Source: Dacryopinax spathularia (taxonomy: Eukaryota > Basidiomycota > Dacrymycetes > Dacrymycetales > Dacrymycetaceae). Taken from it: a stretch of 64,000 bases of DNA. This document shows, one piece after another, positions 42,664 through 54,329 of this stretch. Positions within the stretch are counted from its first letter, which is position 1; each line of letters begins with the position of its first letter. Where the stretch lies: positions 2,294,001 through 2,358,000 of the forward strand of contig JBBPFI010000002.1 in assembly GCA_037974965.1 (NCBI GenBank), written 5' to 3'. The position numbers and the translations under genes are program-made. The notes below the pieces were generated by a model. The model was not told the origin of the DNA and ran no database searches. It saw only the letters and a program-made list of their open reading frames with translations.

Positions 42664-44623
42664 ATGATGGCGCCGGGCTTCAAGGCGTACTGGGCTCGAG
42701 CCTCTTCTCTGATCAGCTACCCCTTGACCAGTCGTGGTCCTCAACATTACCCAACATTCGTCACCCTTCAAGTTGCACCGCTCCTCAACGCGTCTCTGCC
42801 CAACGTTCCGGATCCGCAAACCAGTCGATCGCATGATTTGATTGCCATACTAGCTTCTCTACAGGCGAATCATCCTTCACTTCCTGCTCTTGAGCAAGCT
42901 CTGCGCGACTTCCAAGCACTGGGGGATGGGCAAGGTTCGCCAGAGGAGCGCGAGTTGGAATGGGCTTTGCTTCGACGTCTAGCTGTCCGGACGTACGAAG
43001 AGTGTATGGGCAGGCTTATGCAAGAGGCTGCCCTAGATGAGAGCGCAGCAGAATGGTGGGGTCGCGTCGAGAGAGTTGGCGGAGGTGCGGGATGGTATCT
43101 GTTCGAAAGTGAGCCCATATCCATCGCGTTTTCTGCGCATATATGTTGATAATCTTGTAGCCACGCCGAAGCGCATATACAACCTTGCCGTGCCAGTGCT
43201 TCGGCAACCTAATCCTATGCTTGCTCTCTTGGATTCCACCCGACATCTACCGCCACCCCCGGACTCGCCTAGCCCTGTTCATCTTTCGCCTCTAATCGCT
43301 CATCTCTTCCGGCTACCCCCTTCACCTGCACCTACGACACTTGTGGCTTTGCTCGACCCTCTGCATCTCGCTCGCCTTGAGTGCCGATACCATAAGGACC
43401 ACTTGTTCAAGGCCCGTGACGACCGTGCGCAAGCGGTTGGCCGCTTGCTGCCGATTTTTGACAAACTGAAGGATGCGGAAACTGGAACTCAGGCCTTCCA
43501 GACTGCCGTAACGGATCTTTCGACTACCGTCCCTGCACCTTTAAAGCTGGATTCAGCAATCGGGGACAAACCCTCATCCTATGCGGCCCATCTCCTTGCA
43601 ACTCTGGATGCGCTCAAGCGGTCGTCTGAAGAGCACAATGCTGGCGTTTCCGCGCACTCACCTCCTTCCCGTTGGACGCAGCTATGGCCACGCCTCGTCT
43701 TCCTGCCTCCGATCGCGTATTTTGCTGCTCGCTCGCTATATGCCAGCCGGGAACAGGTGTGGAATTGGATCATGGATGCGAAAGAAACGGTCCGGGGCTT
43801 TCTCACAAGTTGGGTAATCGAGCCTGTGAAGGAAATCCTAAAGACTATCCGAACTGGCGAAGGTGAAGTCCAGGTTGTGAGCCCAGAGGGTGTCAAGTCG
43901 GATCTCGAGGTGGGTTCTTGCATTCACTACCTAGGATGCTGCTGACTATTTGGATAGAGTCTTGAACGCATGGCGGTCTCCTTGGCAGCTGATAAGCTAA
44001 AATATACGCCCGAACAGCAAGCAGAATTGGCGGCATCCATCAAGGTCGGCGACCTTACGCCGGTACTGCGGATTTATGAAGAAGATATCAAGTCTCCACT
44101 TCGTTCTGCCATCGGAGGAAGCCTGATCCGCACATTGCTCATACAAGTGCAGAAGGTGAAGGTTGACGTCGATGTTGCACTTTCGGGAATCGACAAGCTG
44201 CTCAAGTCTCAAGAGCTTACGTTCGCCTTCGTCGGCGTCGCTCCCAGTATCGCGATTCTGTACTTTACTGGCTCATGGTTGCGGAGCCTGTGGAGTACTG
44301 GTCGTGGCCGCGGACGTTTCGGCGGCCAGCGCAAACGTGAAGAAGCTTGGCTCGCACTTCGCCAGGTCGAGCATCTTCTTCTCGCACCCGAGCCGCTAAA
44401 ACCGCTCACTCAGGGTTTACTCGTCCTGTCGCTATCCACCCTTCGCACATATGGTCAAACATATCTGCCAGCAAGGACAAGGTTACGAGAAGGGTTTTTG
44501 GAAGATGTAGGTTACCTCGAAGACGTCAGCCTGGGAAGAGGCGATAAGAGGCTCGTCGTCCAGCGTATGAGGGCAGATTGGGGCACTGTGCTTGGCTGGA
44601 ATACGGTTGCCGGCAAGGTTTAG
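42664..44623 (+). CDS. NCA2: NCA2 family mitochondrial protein
   Basis: NCA2 ('nuclear control of ATPase 2') is a mitochondrial membrane protein needed in yeast for correct expression of the mitochondrially encoded ATP synthase subunits 6 and 8. Three exons; start MMAPGFKAYWARASSL at 42664 (a second ATG follows directly). The N-terminal half is helical. Exon 2 includes a membrane segment WPRLVFLPPIAYFAARSLYA, then ETVRGFLTSWVIEPVKEILK, the family's hallmark helix. The last exon (to 44623) has SLERMAVSLAADKLKYT, MLRIYEEDIKSPLRSAIGG-like sequence, a second membrane segment LTFAFVGVAPSIAILYFTG and an end with LRQVEHLLL and MRADWGTVLGW. This order matches the C-terminal NCA2 domain. I see no break in the frame apart from introns. 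Confidence 0.9.
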
Positions 44624-45349
44624 GTGATCAGCCGAGCCAGCAGAAGAGCCCATCTTCGCAGGCACCGCATAGGGTGCACGCTAGCTGACGCTGAGGTCTG
44701 TGGCGCTTCCCGTGCTGACGAGCATGTGGTTTCCGGGAACACATGCCCCTCGCGGTCTCCAGGGACGCTACAATAGGAGAGGGACGATGCTTCGGACGAC
44801 CCCGCCTAGGCGGTTATCCAATTTGAGTCACGCGGATCCAGCGATGCAGTCGAGTAGAAGCTGGTTTTTGTTGTCGAGAATGTATCTATCTACTCAAGCC
44901 GTGAGATTGATTGAAAAAAGAAGTGACGTGTTTCTGCATGGAATGCACGAGGCGGCCGAGACGGGACGACCGACCGACTTGCTCCCGTTACATTGCATGG
45001 ACATTGCGCTAACTGCTGGCCGGTGCTTTGCCCCCTCCCCGCCCTGCACCGTACGCATCTCTTCGCTCCCGCCCTCTCTCTCTCCGTCTGTCATCTCTCT
45101 GCGCCCTCCACCACCCTTTCTCTCTTCTCCGTCGTTGTCGACCGCGAGGCTGTTTGAATCGTGGAAGTGACTGCTGTCGGAGGGTGAGTCGAGCGCATCA
45201 CCGCGCTCCATCATCGCCCAAACCTTATCATTCCGCTAGTCGTCCGGCCGCACGTCACCCACGTAAACTCGGCCTCTGCCGGTCGGTCATTTAAAGCCCC
45301 CTTTTTCTCTTTCGTCTACACGCGCGCCTCCTCTTCTCTTCCCATCAAC
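44624..45349. promoter_or_regulatory. Promoter region of the TCP11/SOK1 gene
   Basis: About 730 bases between NCA2 and the TCP11-like gene. The last 300 bases are strongly pyrimidine-rich (CT tracts near 45030-45135 and 45295-45345), as is common just upstream of fungal transcription starts. No gene is visible. Confidence 0.5.
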
Positions 45350-47400
45350 ATGGACTCGCTCCCCGCACCGTCGCCGACGCTGAAGCGTAAGGCGTCCGCG
45401 CTGTCGCGCGAGCATTCGCCTGCTCCGGCGGTGGTCGTTGATCGCCCAACGAAGAAACAGCGACTGCGTCTGCCGACCCCTCCACCCGACAAAGCGCGTC
45501 GCCCTCGTGCGACCCACCGACGCGCAATGTCGTTGCCAGTCTCGTCCTCCCAAAGGCGTGCGAACCTGGAGTTCCCGCTGAGGTCGCAGACGGCATCGTA
45601 CTCTCCTCCTCAGAGTGCCAGCACCCTCGGTCAGGCTACAGCGGACTACGAGAGCGATGTGGACTACATGGAGGAATACGTCATCGAGTCGCCAGTCAGG
45701 CCGCCGAAGGAGGTCGAGAGTCCGCAAGAGGCCGTTCCACAGATGCGCTTGCCTCCGCTGCGGCCCTTGACCAACGTGGAGACCGTGAGGCAGTGGGATT
45801 TTGCTTCTCTTGCCAGCAACCCGCAGTTTCGTACGTGATACTTTCATATGCCCGATCTCAACGTTAACCTCTTCCGGCAGGTCATGATCTTCTCCTCGAC
45901 CCCGAGTTGCCGTTCATTCGTCCGGCCCCAAGTTACGCGCAAAGAATTCTCACGGACGCGTACTGGACCGCTGTTGCGCGTGAAGTAGCAACCGGGTGCA
46001 CCTGCACGGCGTTTGACCCAGCCTCCGGTGCACCACAGCCGTGTTGCTGCCAAATTCTTCGCGAACACGATTCGCAGTCGTTCATTGGCATGCTTACCGG
46101 CAATGCGCCGGTCGGGCCGTCGCTCAGCATCCCGGCTCGTCTGCCCATCTTGATCGCTGAATGCCGATCCGTTCTGCTTTCCGCCCTGTGTCCTCCCAAG
46201 AATCCGGCCTGGCTGCCGCATCCCGGAAAACAAGGGCAGTACGATCAAGCTGAGACAGATCCGCTTCCTCCCCTTCCAGAGGCTCCATACACCGACCTGG
46301 ATCTACCGGAATATTTCCGCCGCATCACCAATGTGATCGTCCAGAACTGCGCGCCGATCAGGGACGAGATGGTCAACCGTCTCGCCGAAGCTGCTGCAAG
46401 AGGAGACGTCGTATGGGTACTGAAGAGCCTGCTCGACCTGGGAGAGCTCATGAAGATGGACCTCGCGAACTTTGAGCGACCGCGCTTGGTTGAGCATTTC
46501 TTCCATGAAGCACCGTCTTACGAGACGAGGTATCTGTACGATACGCTCATCGCCGCACGCTCTACGCGCCCGAAGAACCTGCGGTCGCTTATGCCGAATA
46601 CGCATCAATGGCTGAGCACACTCCCGTCTTCTCCATATCCTCCCCAGCATACTTGGCACCGCCTGGCTCATGGACTTACCCATTTTCTTCTGGCCAACGC
46701 TCTGAGCGTGCCGGCCCCAGCTCTGCCGGAAACGCTGCGCCTTTCCGAGCCCTTCATCCACTCTCTCTCTACGTTGCTGCAGGACACATTCGCCCTCTCG
46801 ATCCTGTTCTACTACTATCGTACGCTCGCCCATCTCCCTGTGCCGAAGAACTTCCGCAGGCGTAAGCCCGTTCTTGACTACATGGAGTTGAAGCAGCAGA
46901 TCTTGTCCGTCGGTCCTATCCGCCTTGGAGCGCCGTCGTCGGACAACGTTGTCGACAAGACAGGGTACATGGAAGGGATCCGGTCAGCTCTCTTGCTGGT
47001 CCGTACGCGTGCCGACGATGCCCGCTACTCCTCCACTCTCCTGCCACACAAACGGCCCGTCCCGCTCGAACGGGATCTTGTAGCCGACGAGCAGTTCTTT
47101 TTGGGTGCGCTGCAGCCCTCTACGCACAGGCAGACTCTGCTCAGCACCCGCGCACGAAACTTCGCCATCTCGACGATCACCCGCGCTTTGTCCACCGCGA
47201 CGCTCACCAGCATGCGGCTCCCCTTACCCCAAGGCAAGGTAGAGCCCGAGACCGATCTTTGTGCTCTGCTCTCCGACGCCGGTATGGGCATGGACCATCT
47301 CCACGGCGAGATGCGCGAACTAGGCCGTCGACTCGGCAGACTCGTCGAGATCCACGGGCACGTATGGAAGCCCGTGTACGAGGCTGAAGGCTGGCTGTGA
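45350..47400 (+). CDS. T-complex protein 11 / SOK1 family protein
   Basis: Exons 45350-45830 and 45881-47400 give 667 codons. The family is named for mouse TCP11 and yeast SOK1, a suppressor of loss of cAMP-dependent protein kinase; its biochemical action is not settled. The N-terminal 160 residues are disordered with basic clusters (LKRKAS, KKQRLR). The Tcp11 domain fills the second exon: YFRRITNVIVQNCAPIRDEM, MKMDLANFERPRLVEHF, FHEAPSYETRYLYDTL and the C-terminal helices FFLGALQPSTHRQTLLSTRA and LCALLSDAGMGMDH. A Cys-rich stretch at the start of exon 2 (TGCTCTAFD..CCCQIL) is unusual for the family and may bind a metal. The call rests on the order of the conserved helices. Confidence 0.82.
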
Positions 47401-48163
47401 CCTCGCACGTCACTAGCCCTTGTATACCTGTATACCAGACTGGGATTTTCTGTTTTCTCATTTATCGCTATCTAGCCAGCCCAACTGGCTGGCTGAAGTC
47501 TGAAGAGCAAGTCCACCCCGGATCACACATGGGCCCAACGTCGCCCCGCATCACATCAACCAGCAGCCGAGCTGCATGCGACCGCGGGCCTGTATCCTCG
47601 GCGAAGACTTCAACTCCACAGCTTCCGTCTCTTGCATCCTCGGGTCTTATCACGAACAACAACGCCACGTTCCTTGTATCGCTTTTCTCGCCTTTTCACC
47701 ACTTCTTTGCGCATACACTGTCCTCTGGGTGATATATGCGTCTTCTCTTCTTTCCCCATCTCTACATCTCAACGTTTCTTCCTCTGATCGCGCTCCCAAC
47801 CCAAAAAAATACGCTAAAGTCTGTAACCTTTCTGAAAACCGCCCGCTGTGTTTCTACGTGTTGTTCTTCTACAAGTTATGCGCACCGAAAACGGACGCTC
47901 TCTCAGTATAGTTCTCCGCGTCGTCGTCGCATCACACACACACACACATGCCTAGGGAGAGATCGAATGACAAGACAAGACTAACAAGACACGAGTGTCT
48001 GCAAGGGATCGTCTGTCCAGTCTCGACTCGTGTTTTGTGTTTTGGCAGAAAGCTAGGTTCTAGTAGATACAGCGAGCTTCTTGTGAAATATATGGGGTAT
48101 GTGGTGTGTGTCTGGTGTGGGTATCATCGCTCTGTTCGTCTGAGCGTGTGCGTGTCGGGGTGT
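47401..48163. other. Convergent 3' region between TCP11/SOK1 and GH16 genes
   Basis: About 760 bases. It has a GTATACCTGTATAC palindrome near 47416-47435 and a CA microsatellite at about 47932-47947. Open frames here are short and unconvincing. Confidence 0.45.
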
Positions 48164-49261
48164 CTACTCGTATACTCGAAGCGCGGCGATGTCCCAGTAC
48201 GCGTCGGAGAATGCTTGTGGGTTGTTGTTGACGTAGTCTGTGAGCGCAACAATCAGTTCATCGCTCCAGGGCGATGTGAGAACGGAGCACATACCAACAC
48301 AAGTGCTCGGGCAGCTGCTCGGATAATTGTTCCCCGCCCAATCGCCACACAGCGTCAGATCAAAAATAATATTATGCGGCTGAAAATGGCTCTCCAAATC
48401 GCACTGGCTATTGACGAACGTCGCGTCCGGCGTGCCCAGCTGGCGCGTATCGAGCGTCTTCCCCCCTGCCGTGATCGTAGCGGGCACGGCAGCGGAGTTC
48501 CGGGGCCAGAACCAGATGGATATGAAGCTGGGCGTGCGCTCCATGGCGTACCAGCCGCCGCCGATGGAGTTGAAGCCGCTCCCAGCGGATGCAGGGTTGT
48601 TCGATTGGACGCCGCAGCCTTCGTTGTAGTTCACGTTGGCGTCGCAATCTGAGGACGTGGCGGACCTGCGGCTCGCCAAGTTAGTGGGATTCTTCTAGCA
48701 CCAGGCCAGGAGCAGGACGCACCCTGACATCGAGCGCGACCACGGTTGGCTGCAATTCGGACTCGTGTGCAGCGTCATATGGTTCGGCGCTTGACCGTTA
48801 ACGTATTCGATAATATCGATCTCGCCTCCCGTCGGCCAGTCCGAGGCCGTCGTCCACCACGCCGGCCACGTCGCGCATCCCTGTCCGCAATCAGCCCGCG
48901 AACCACAAGGCAGAAACGAAGTACGCACATCAGGCATATGCCGAATATCAAGCACCATAACCGCCTGACTATACGCGTTCTTACTCTGTATCCTCACACT
49001 ATTCCTCCCCGGTCCATTGGGATCCAGCACGCTCGTATCGTCCGTCCGCATGACGAACGTGTGCCCACTCGCGAACGTCAGGTTCTGCGCGATGGCGGTC
49101 GATTGGTCGACGTAGTTCACTCGGCCGTGTGTGGGGTCGGAGTACGCCCAGTGGTCGAACCCGCGTAGGAAGGTGGGGCCGATGTATTGGTCTTTGATCG
49201 TGTAGGTCGTCTTTGCTGATGCGGCTGCTAGGCAGGACAGGAGTGCTGCGAGAGCGAGCAT
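48164..49261 (-). CDS. Secreted GH16 endo-beta-glucanase
   Basis: Glycoside hydrolase family 16 enzyme that cuts beta-1,3- or beta-1,3/1,4-glucans, in fungi used for cell-wall remodelling or nutrition. Minus strand, four or five exons. Start at 49261 gives a signal peptide (MLALAALLSCLAAASA). The mature part has GFDHWAYSDPTHGRVNYVD, then after a spliced intron CATWPAWWTTASDWPTGG and the catalytic motif EIDIIE (ExDxxE, first Glu nucleophile, last Glu acid/base) followed by YVNGQAPNHMTLHT. The later exon has CGVQSNN, SFISIWFWPRNS and the end WDIAALRVYE. This set matches the basidiomycete laminarinase-like GH16 group. There is no C-terminal membrane anchor or carbohydrate-binding module, so the enzyme is probably released. 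Confidence 0.92.
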
Positions 49262-49840
49262 TGTGAGGACTTGTTAGTTGATAGAGAAGAAATGGGATGG
49301 TGTCGCTGGTGTGAACGAGTGTCGGTGAAAATGAGTGTAAAGGTTGATGTCCTAGCGCTGATGATGATTGGAAGCGAGAAAGCTGCGAGCAAGCAGACAG
49401 CAACGAGCGCGACGCCAGAAACCGCACACGCGAGCACGAGACCGCCGAGCACAGAGGCAGTAGACAGCCAACATGCCGAGAGTGCTCAGACATCTTGGAA
49501 GGCAACAAGGTTGGGCAGCGTTGGAATGAGATGTTCCAATCGAGAGTCACATTACGTAGCGGGGCGTCGCGACGCTCCTGGAGCATGCGACCATATTGGA
49601 AACATAGGGATGGTGCATTTATAGGTTAGCCCGTTGTTTGACATCCCAAGAAAGCCAAGTTAAGGGATAGAAAGCGGGCCAAGATAGACCAGAGGATACA
49701 GTGGTCGTTAGGAGAGAGCATACCACAGAAATCAGGCGCTCGTGATTTTCGAAAGTCGAAGACCCTGGCCACATCTCGACATCTCCCTCACTGCAGGCAA
49801 ACTCCTGGACTCGCTGCCCGTACTACTATCGGCTGAGAAG
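49262..49840. promoter_or_regulatory. Divergent promoter of GH16 and CTK2
   Basis: About 580 bases between divergent starts. The CTK2 frame is open back to about 49742 without an ATG, so 49841 is the first start codon in frame. No specific element is recognised. Confidence 0.45.
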
Positions 49841-51339
49841 ATGTCCTACAGCTATTCTCGCACCGTAGAAGCAGACCGACGAGATCCAGGTCCATCAACT
49901 TCAGCAGCGCCCATCTCAAAAAGCAAGCGCTTCCACCCCTACTTCACCCCGCGCGAGCTCGCATTCCTGAGCGACAAGCAGCGTGGAAAGCTCTCCTACA
50001 ACTTCGAAGAGAAGACCAAGCGGGATGCTTGCAGTCTGATAGAACTGATTGGGACCCGTCTGGGCTTGTACGTCCTCCCATTTCTCCAGTGTCCATCGTG
50101 ATGATTGATGTAGAGGGCAGCCCGCATCGGACGATCGGCACCGCCCAAACCCTCTTCCATCGATTTCACCTCTTCTTCCCGATGAAAGACTTTCACTACT
50201 GGGACGTAGCCCATGCCTGCCTCTACGTGAGCACAAAAGTGCACGACACGCTCAAGAAGCCCAGGGATATAATAGTGGCAAGCTATCATGTTCGGTTCCC
50301 CGAGGAGTCCGAGAAGGCGAGGGCGAAGGGAGGGGAGATGGAGATTAACCCTAAGGTACTGTCTTTCTTTCTGCTTTCTCACCTTTCTGGAATGAGAGTG
50401 TGCTGATTGGGGGGGATAGACGCTCGAGGTGGATAAGTTGAGATTGGTGGCGGTTGAGAGGCTGGTACTGGAGACGATATGCTTCAACTTCAAGTCCCAC
50501 ACGCCGCATCCATACGTGATCAAAGTCGGGCGCGCTCTCGGTGGTACGTCCCCCCTCACCCCTTCATCCTCTACACACAATCCCTGACACGAGCCGTAGC
50601 CAGCAAAGAACTGACAAAGCTGGCTTACAAACTTGCAATCGATAGTCATCGCACCGTCTCCCCGCTCGAGCATCCACCGCATACGATCGCCCTCGCCTCC
50701 CTGTACCTCGCCTCCCTACTCACAGCCTTCCCAGAACACGGCGGCGTCTCCGTCCTCTCCGAAACCGAATGGTTCGCTCCTCCCCCATCCCACACCACAT
50801 CATCCTCCGACCCTCACTCCAGTCCAAATAAGAGAGAGCGCGACCCACCCCGCTGCAGCGCGCGCGAAGTAGGCGAAGAACTTGGCCGAGAAGGGACTTG
50901 GTGCAAGACGTTCGGAGCGAGAGTATTCGACCTCCAGGAAGTCGCCCATCGCTTACTCGACCTCCTCTCCTCCCAACCAGCACAGGCAATCCATTCCCTC
51001 TCCACCTCGCCCCAAACCCCCCTCACACCCACCTCTCCTTCTCCCAACCAGCCCTCTCCAATCCCCCATTCATCCGCTCCCTCCACCAGCACGACAGCGA
51101 CAACGTTTACCCCAGCGCACCTGACGAGGCTGAAGATCTTCCTCCGGGAAAGGGAAGCGGCCCTGGGTCCGCCGCCTGAGAGGCCGCAGATCAGCCAGGA
51201 AGACCCGAGCACGGGATATGTTGTTGGTGCTGGTGTTGGGGGGATTCTGAGTGGGGCGGCGGTGGGGGATAGGAATGCCGGGATGGAGGTGTGGAATGAT
51301 GGACGGGAGGCGGGGAGTGTGCGGTTTTTCTTTGATTGA
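49841..51339 (+). CDS. CTK2: CTD kinase I cyclin subunit CTK2
   Basis: Cyclin partner of the CTK1 kinase, which phosphorylates Ser2 of the RNA polymerase II C-terminal repeats during elongation. Start at 49841 (MSYSYSRTVEADRRD). Four exons; the first junction must use the AG in GGGCAG so that RLG joins to FPHRTIGTAQTLFHRF. The cyclin box shows RFHPYFTPRELAFLSDKQRG, HLFFPMKDFHYWDVAHACLY, STKVHDTLKKPRDII, then VERLVLETICFNFKSHTPHP and YVIKVGRAL, and a second cyclin fold with LAIDSHRTVSPLEHPPHTIA and SLYLASLL. The insertion EESEKARAKGG and the Ser/Pro-rich region after residue 300 are typical of fungal members. It could be confused with cyclin K or T, but the motif set favours CTK2. Confidence 0.88.
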
Positions 51340-51506
51340 GTGCGAGCGGGGTCGTTGCGCTGAGCGCAGGTATGTTACCTGGTCATGGGTACGATTGTAC
51401 CAAGGCATGTATTTGGCATGCATGGTGCGAGATGTAATGATATGGTATAATATTTCTACAAGCTTTCCTATCCACAACAAGTTGTAGCAATGCGTCCTCG
51501 TCGGCT

Positions 51507-52502
51507 CTATTTCGTCCTCAAAATCCTCAGCTTCCCGGGGATATGCACAAAGTTCTCCGCATACGACTTTGGCGGGATGCGCTTGACGGGTTCTTGTTGG
51601 ACGAAGTAGTCCCAGCCTGTGTGCGAAGGTCAGCAAGAGGTCCACGGGAATTTGGAAGCAGACAGGGTGAAGGAGGGATGGAGCGTACCTTGCTTCTCAG
51701 CGAAATGGATCGCATCTTCCTTAGTCTTGAACGAAAGACGCGTCCCTTGCATGTAATCGGCCCTGCTCGGATATCAGCACAATATCCTTCCTCTAACGAA
51801 TTCCACAAATGCCGCCGGCGTCCTCCCGCCAACATAGGCAGGATAACGCAGCCAACCGCAGCAGCAGCAGAAAAGAGCGGACTTAAGAGGAGAGGGACGT
51901 ACGAGCTAGCCCAACCCATCAACCGATTCTCCCACCTCCCCCCGCTCGGAAGCGTATCCCAGTCGATCCTCCAGTTCTGGCTCCTTGGCCCAGGGCCAGC
52001 GGACTGCATCGTGCTGCTTGCGGGCTGGAAGATCCGGACGGAACGGTATTGGAGCTCGGCTACACCCAACCAGAACCACATTAGCATCAGCCTCCAGAAG
52101 ATCCAGAAAGAAGAGCGGGGAGCAGGAAGCAGGGTAGGAAGGCGGGCCGAGGAGGGAGAGAAGCTGAAGAGGGAAGGGAAGGGAAAGTGGAAGGGGAAGC
52201 GGCAGAGAGAGGAAGGCAGACGTACGCGGCGCCCCACTAACGACCTCAGCAGTAGTAACCTCCCTCCCCCCATGCCTAAAAAGCGCCTCCCCCACCCTCT
52301 CCGAATGCTCCCTAATAGCCTCCTCAGCAGCCTTAGTGCCCGCGCTCTCTCCCTCGGCATTAGGAGCCGGGTGGGACGAGGCGGTCGATGGTGTGCTTGC
52401 CGTGGGGGAGGAGGGGGTTGTGGAGGGGTAGGAGCGGGTTAGGCGGGGGAGGGAGGGGAGGGCACGGGCCCGGAGGGCGCGGGTGGTGAGGTGGGGGAGC
52501 AT
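51507..52502 (-). CDS. NADH:ubiquinone oxidoreductase subunit NDUFS4 (18/21 kDa)
   Basis: Accessory subunit of mitochondrial complex I at the junction of the N and Q modules. Minus strand, four exons. Start at 52502 gives MLPHLTTRALRARALPSLPR, an Arg/Leu-rich mitochondrial presequence, then a Ser/Thr/Pro linker. The conserved domain follows: VRIFQPASSTMQSAGPG, WRIDWDTLPSGGRWENRLMG, WASS joined to ADYMQGTRLSFKTKEDAIHF, AEKQ joined to GWDYFVQQEPVKRIPPKSYA, and the end NFVHIPGKLRILRTK. The order and the WENxLMGW and KEDAIxFAEKxGW motifs are diagnostic of the NDUFS4 family. Stop at 51507. Presence of this gene shows that the fungus has a complete type complex I rather than only alternative dehydrogenases. 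Confidence 0.93.
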
Positions 52503-52729
52503 GCTGGTGTTGATGGGGATAGTACTGGTGTGGTTGAGGGATGGAGGGAGGAGGACGATGAGGGAGAGGGAGGAGAGGGGCGGAAGCTATTGATGGTGCT
52601 TGGTTCGGCTCCGGCGAGGTTTGTCCGGGTTGGATGCGGCTTCTCCGAGAGCGCTTGAGCAGTCTTTGCAAGCTACGTGCATGCATATGAACTTCAGAGG
52701 GCATTGGAGTGAGGCCTAAGGGGCAGATG

Positions 52730-53971
52730 CTAGCCTCGTAATCGTATACGTGTCTCTTCCTTCCCTTTCCTAACCCGAACCTCATCAACCGTCACAGCCT
52801 CCCTGATCTTCTCCCCAAACTCGGCTTGTAGAGTCTCCAGAAAACCGTCCGGAAACCGGGGTATGGTCGGGAACTCCTCTTCATCCTTTCCTCCTTCCTC
52901 TTCCAGAGAGCCACTCTGACCTTGTGCGCTGGAAGGGGCAGAGGAGGTGCTGCCGTTCGCCAGGTTGCTTCCCGAGCGGGTGGGGGCTGCGCTGGGATGA
53001 GAGAGCAAGGCCCATCCGATGGAGGCGTGATACCTCGGTTCCCGATAATAGGTATCCTGCCTCAGTTCCCTCACACACGGATCGATCAATTTCGTCAGCC
53101 CCTGCAGCTATCGCCAGGAAGATCAGCTTCCCCCTGCACAAGAGCAAGCAAAGGACAGACCTCGGAGAAGCCCGCGCCGACTTCGCAAGCCAGGAAGGTG
53201 CGTGTATGCTCGTCGTTCTCCAACACCGCAAGCCTAGCGAAGGAGACTTCGAACCTTCACTCCTTGTTAGTCCAACTACTTCATTGCACAAGGGGGAGGG
53301 TACATACGCCATTTGGTCTCGTACGGCTGCTCGGATGCCCGCTACGAGCGGCGCCCGCTGGTGCGAACGCAGGAAAATGGGTCGAGTGAGGGAGATGTGG
53401 AGTTCTTCTGGTGGGGCATTTCTCGTTTCCTGTCTCGCCTCAGCGTGCGGTTCTGGGGTGGTCTGGGTTGACGGAGGAGGGGCGGGAGGGTCAAGCAGCG
53501 AGTGCAGCGTCGGACACAATTCCTTCGCTCGCTTGATCAATGCTCGCAGGACCTTGTCCAGAGAGGGAGAGAGCTCCACTGCCTTTCAGCTCAGCAAGGT
53601 GGGGCAAGGGAAAGATATAAGGAAGGTGGGCGTACCGGGTACATAAACATGCGCACACCATTGCCCAGCAACGAACGGCACAGTCCGGATGCGACCCTGA
53701 TGCAGAGCGGGGTTGTCAACCGGCGCTTTCCACCCCATCAGTCCCCACACAACCCGACCAATGAGCTTACAGACCTTTCGGTAGGAAGTTGTCCGACAAG
53801 GAGGGAAGGACCTTCCTGGCTCAACATGTCAGTACCAGATGAGGAGGAGAGAGGGGGTGAGGACCGCTGTTTTACTGGTCTTGCGGGTTCCTTGGGCTCG
53901 GGGGTGTGTTGGTCGTTGGGGTCGTCCCTGTCGCTGTCGCTTCCATAGTCCGCCACCAAGGCGCGTTTCAT
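52730..53971 (-). CDS. USB1: U6 snRNA phosphodiesterase USB1
   Basis: USB1 (Mpn1) trims the oligo-U tail of U6 snRNA and leaves a protective phosphate end; it belongs to the 2H phosphoesterase superfamily. Minus strand, about five exons. I start at the ATG at 53971 (MKRALVADYGSDSD), the first in frame. After an acidic/Pro N-terminus, the domain shows LIKRAKELCPTLHSLL, the first H-x-S motif ELHISLTRPIFLRSHQ, then RFEVSFARLAVLENDEHTRT, FLACEVGAGFSEL, LIDPCVRELRQDTYYREP and the second H-x-S motif RYHASIGWAL. The end KGKEETRIRLRG has the usual basic character. Both catalytic His-x-Ser motifs are intact. It is divergent from NUD1. Confidence 0.92.
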
Positions 53972-54329
53972 CCCCCTCCCATCCAACACACGTTCTCGCA
54001 GATCAGATCAGCGTGGTCCAGCTATAGACGACGATCGACACCGACAGACAGCGATCGCCCTCAAATGAAGAGGCGTTGGTCGGAGCCGAAAAAGAGCCCG
54101 GAGCGCGCTTGATATTGGTCACGTGTTCTGGGATGAAAGTCGCGCGTTCGGTGCGGTCGCTCGTCGTCACAAACAGCGCGACCGCCGTCCACGCCTTTCC
54201 GGTCATCGATCAACGCGACATCCGACAGCGAGGAACGCGTCAGCGCCTGCAGAATACTACTGCGGCTGATCTTCCTGTGTACGCTGAGCCAGAAAGCTAC
54301 TGTCAATACACGCATACAACCCGAACGCG
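53972..54329. promoter_or_regulatory. USB1/NUD1 divergent promoter with MCB and E-box motifs
   Basis: This 358-base gap has CACGTG at 54120-54125, ACGCGA at 54213-54218 and the consensus MluI cell-cycle box ACGCGT at 54235-54240, about 90 bases upstream of the NUD1 ATG. A cell-cycle-regulated NUD1 would fit. Binding is inferred from motif and position only. Confidence 0.45.

Noticed and set aside
51543-52442. 299-codon plus-strand and 277-codon minus-strand frames over NDUFS4
   Set aside because: Both run through the introns and exons of the clearly recognised NDUFS4 gene in other frames.
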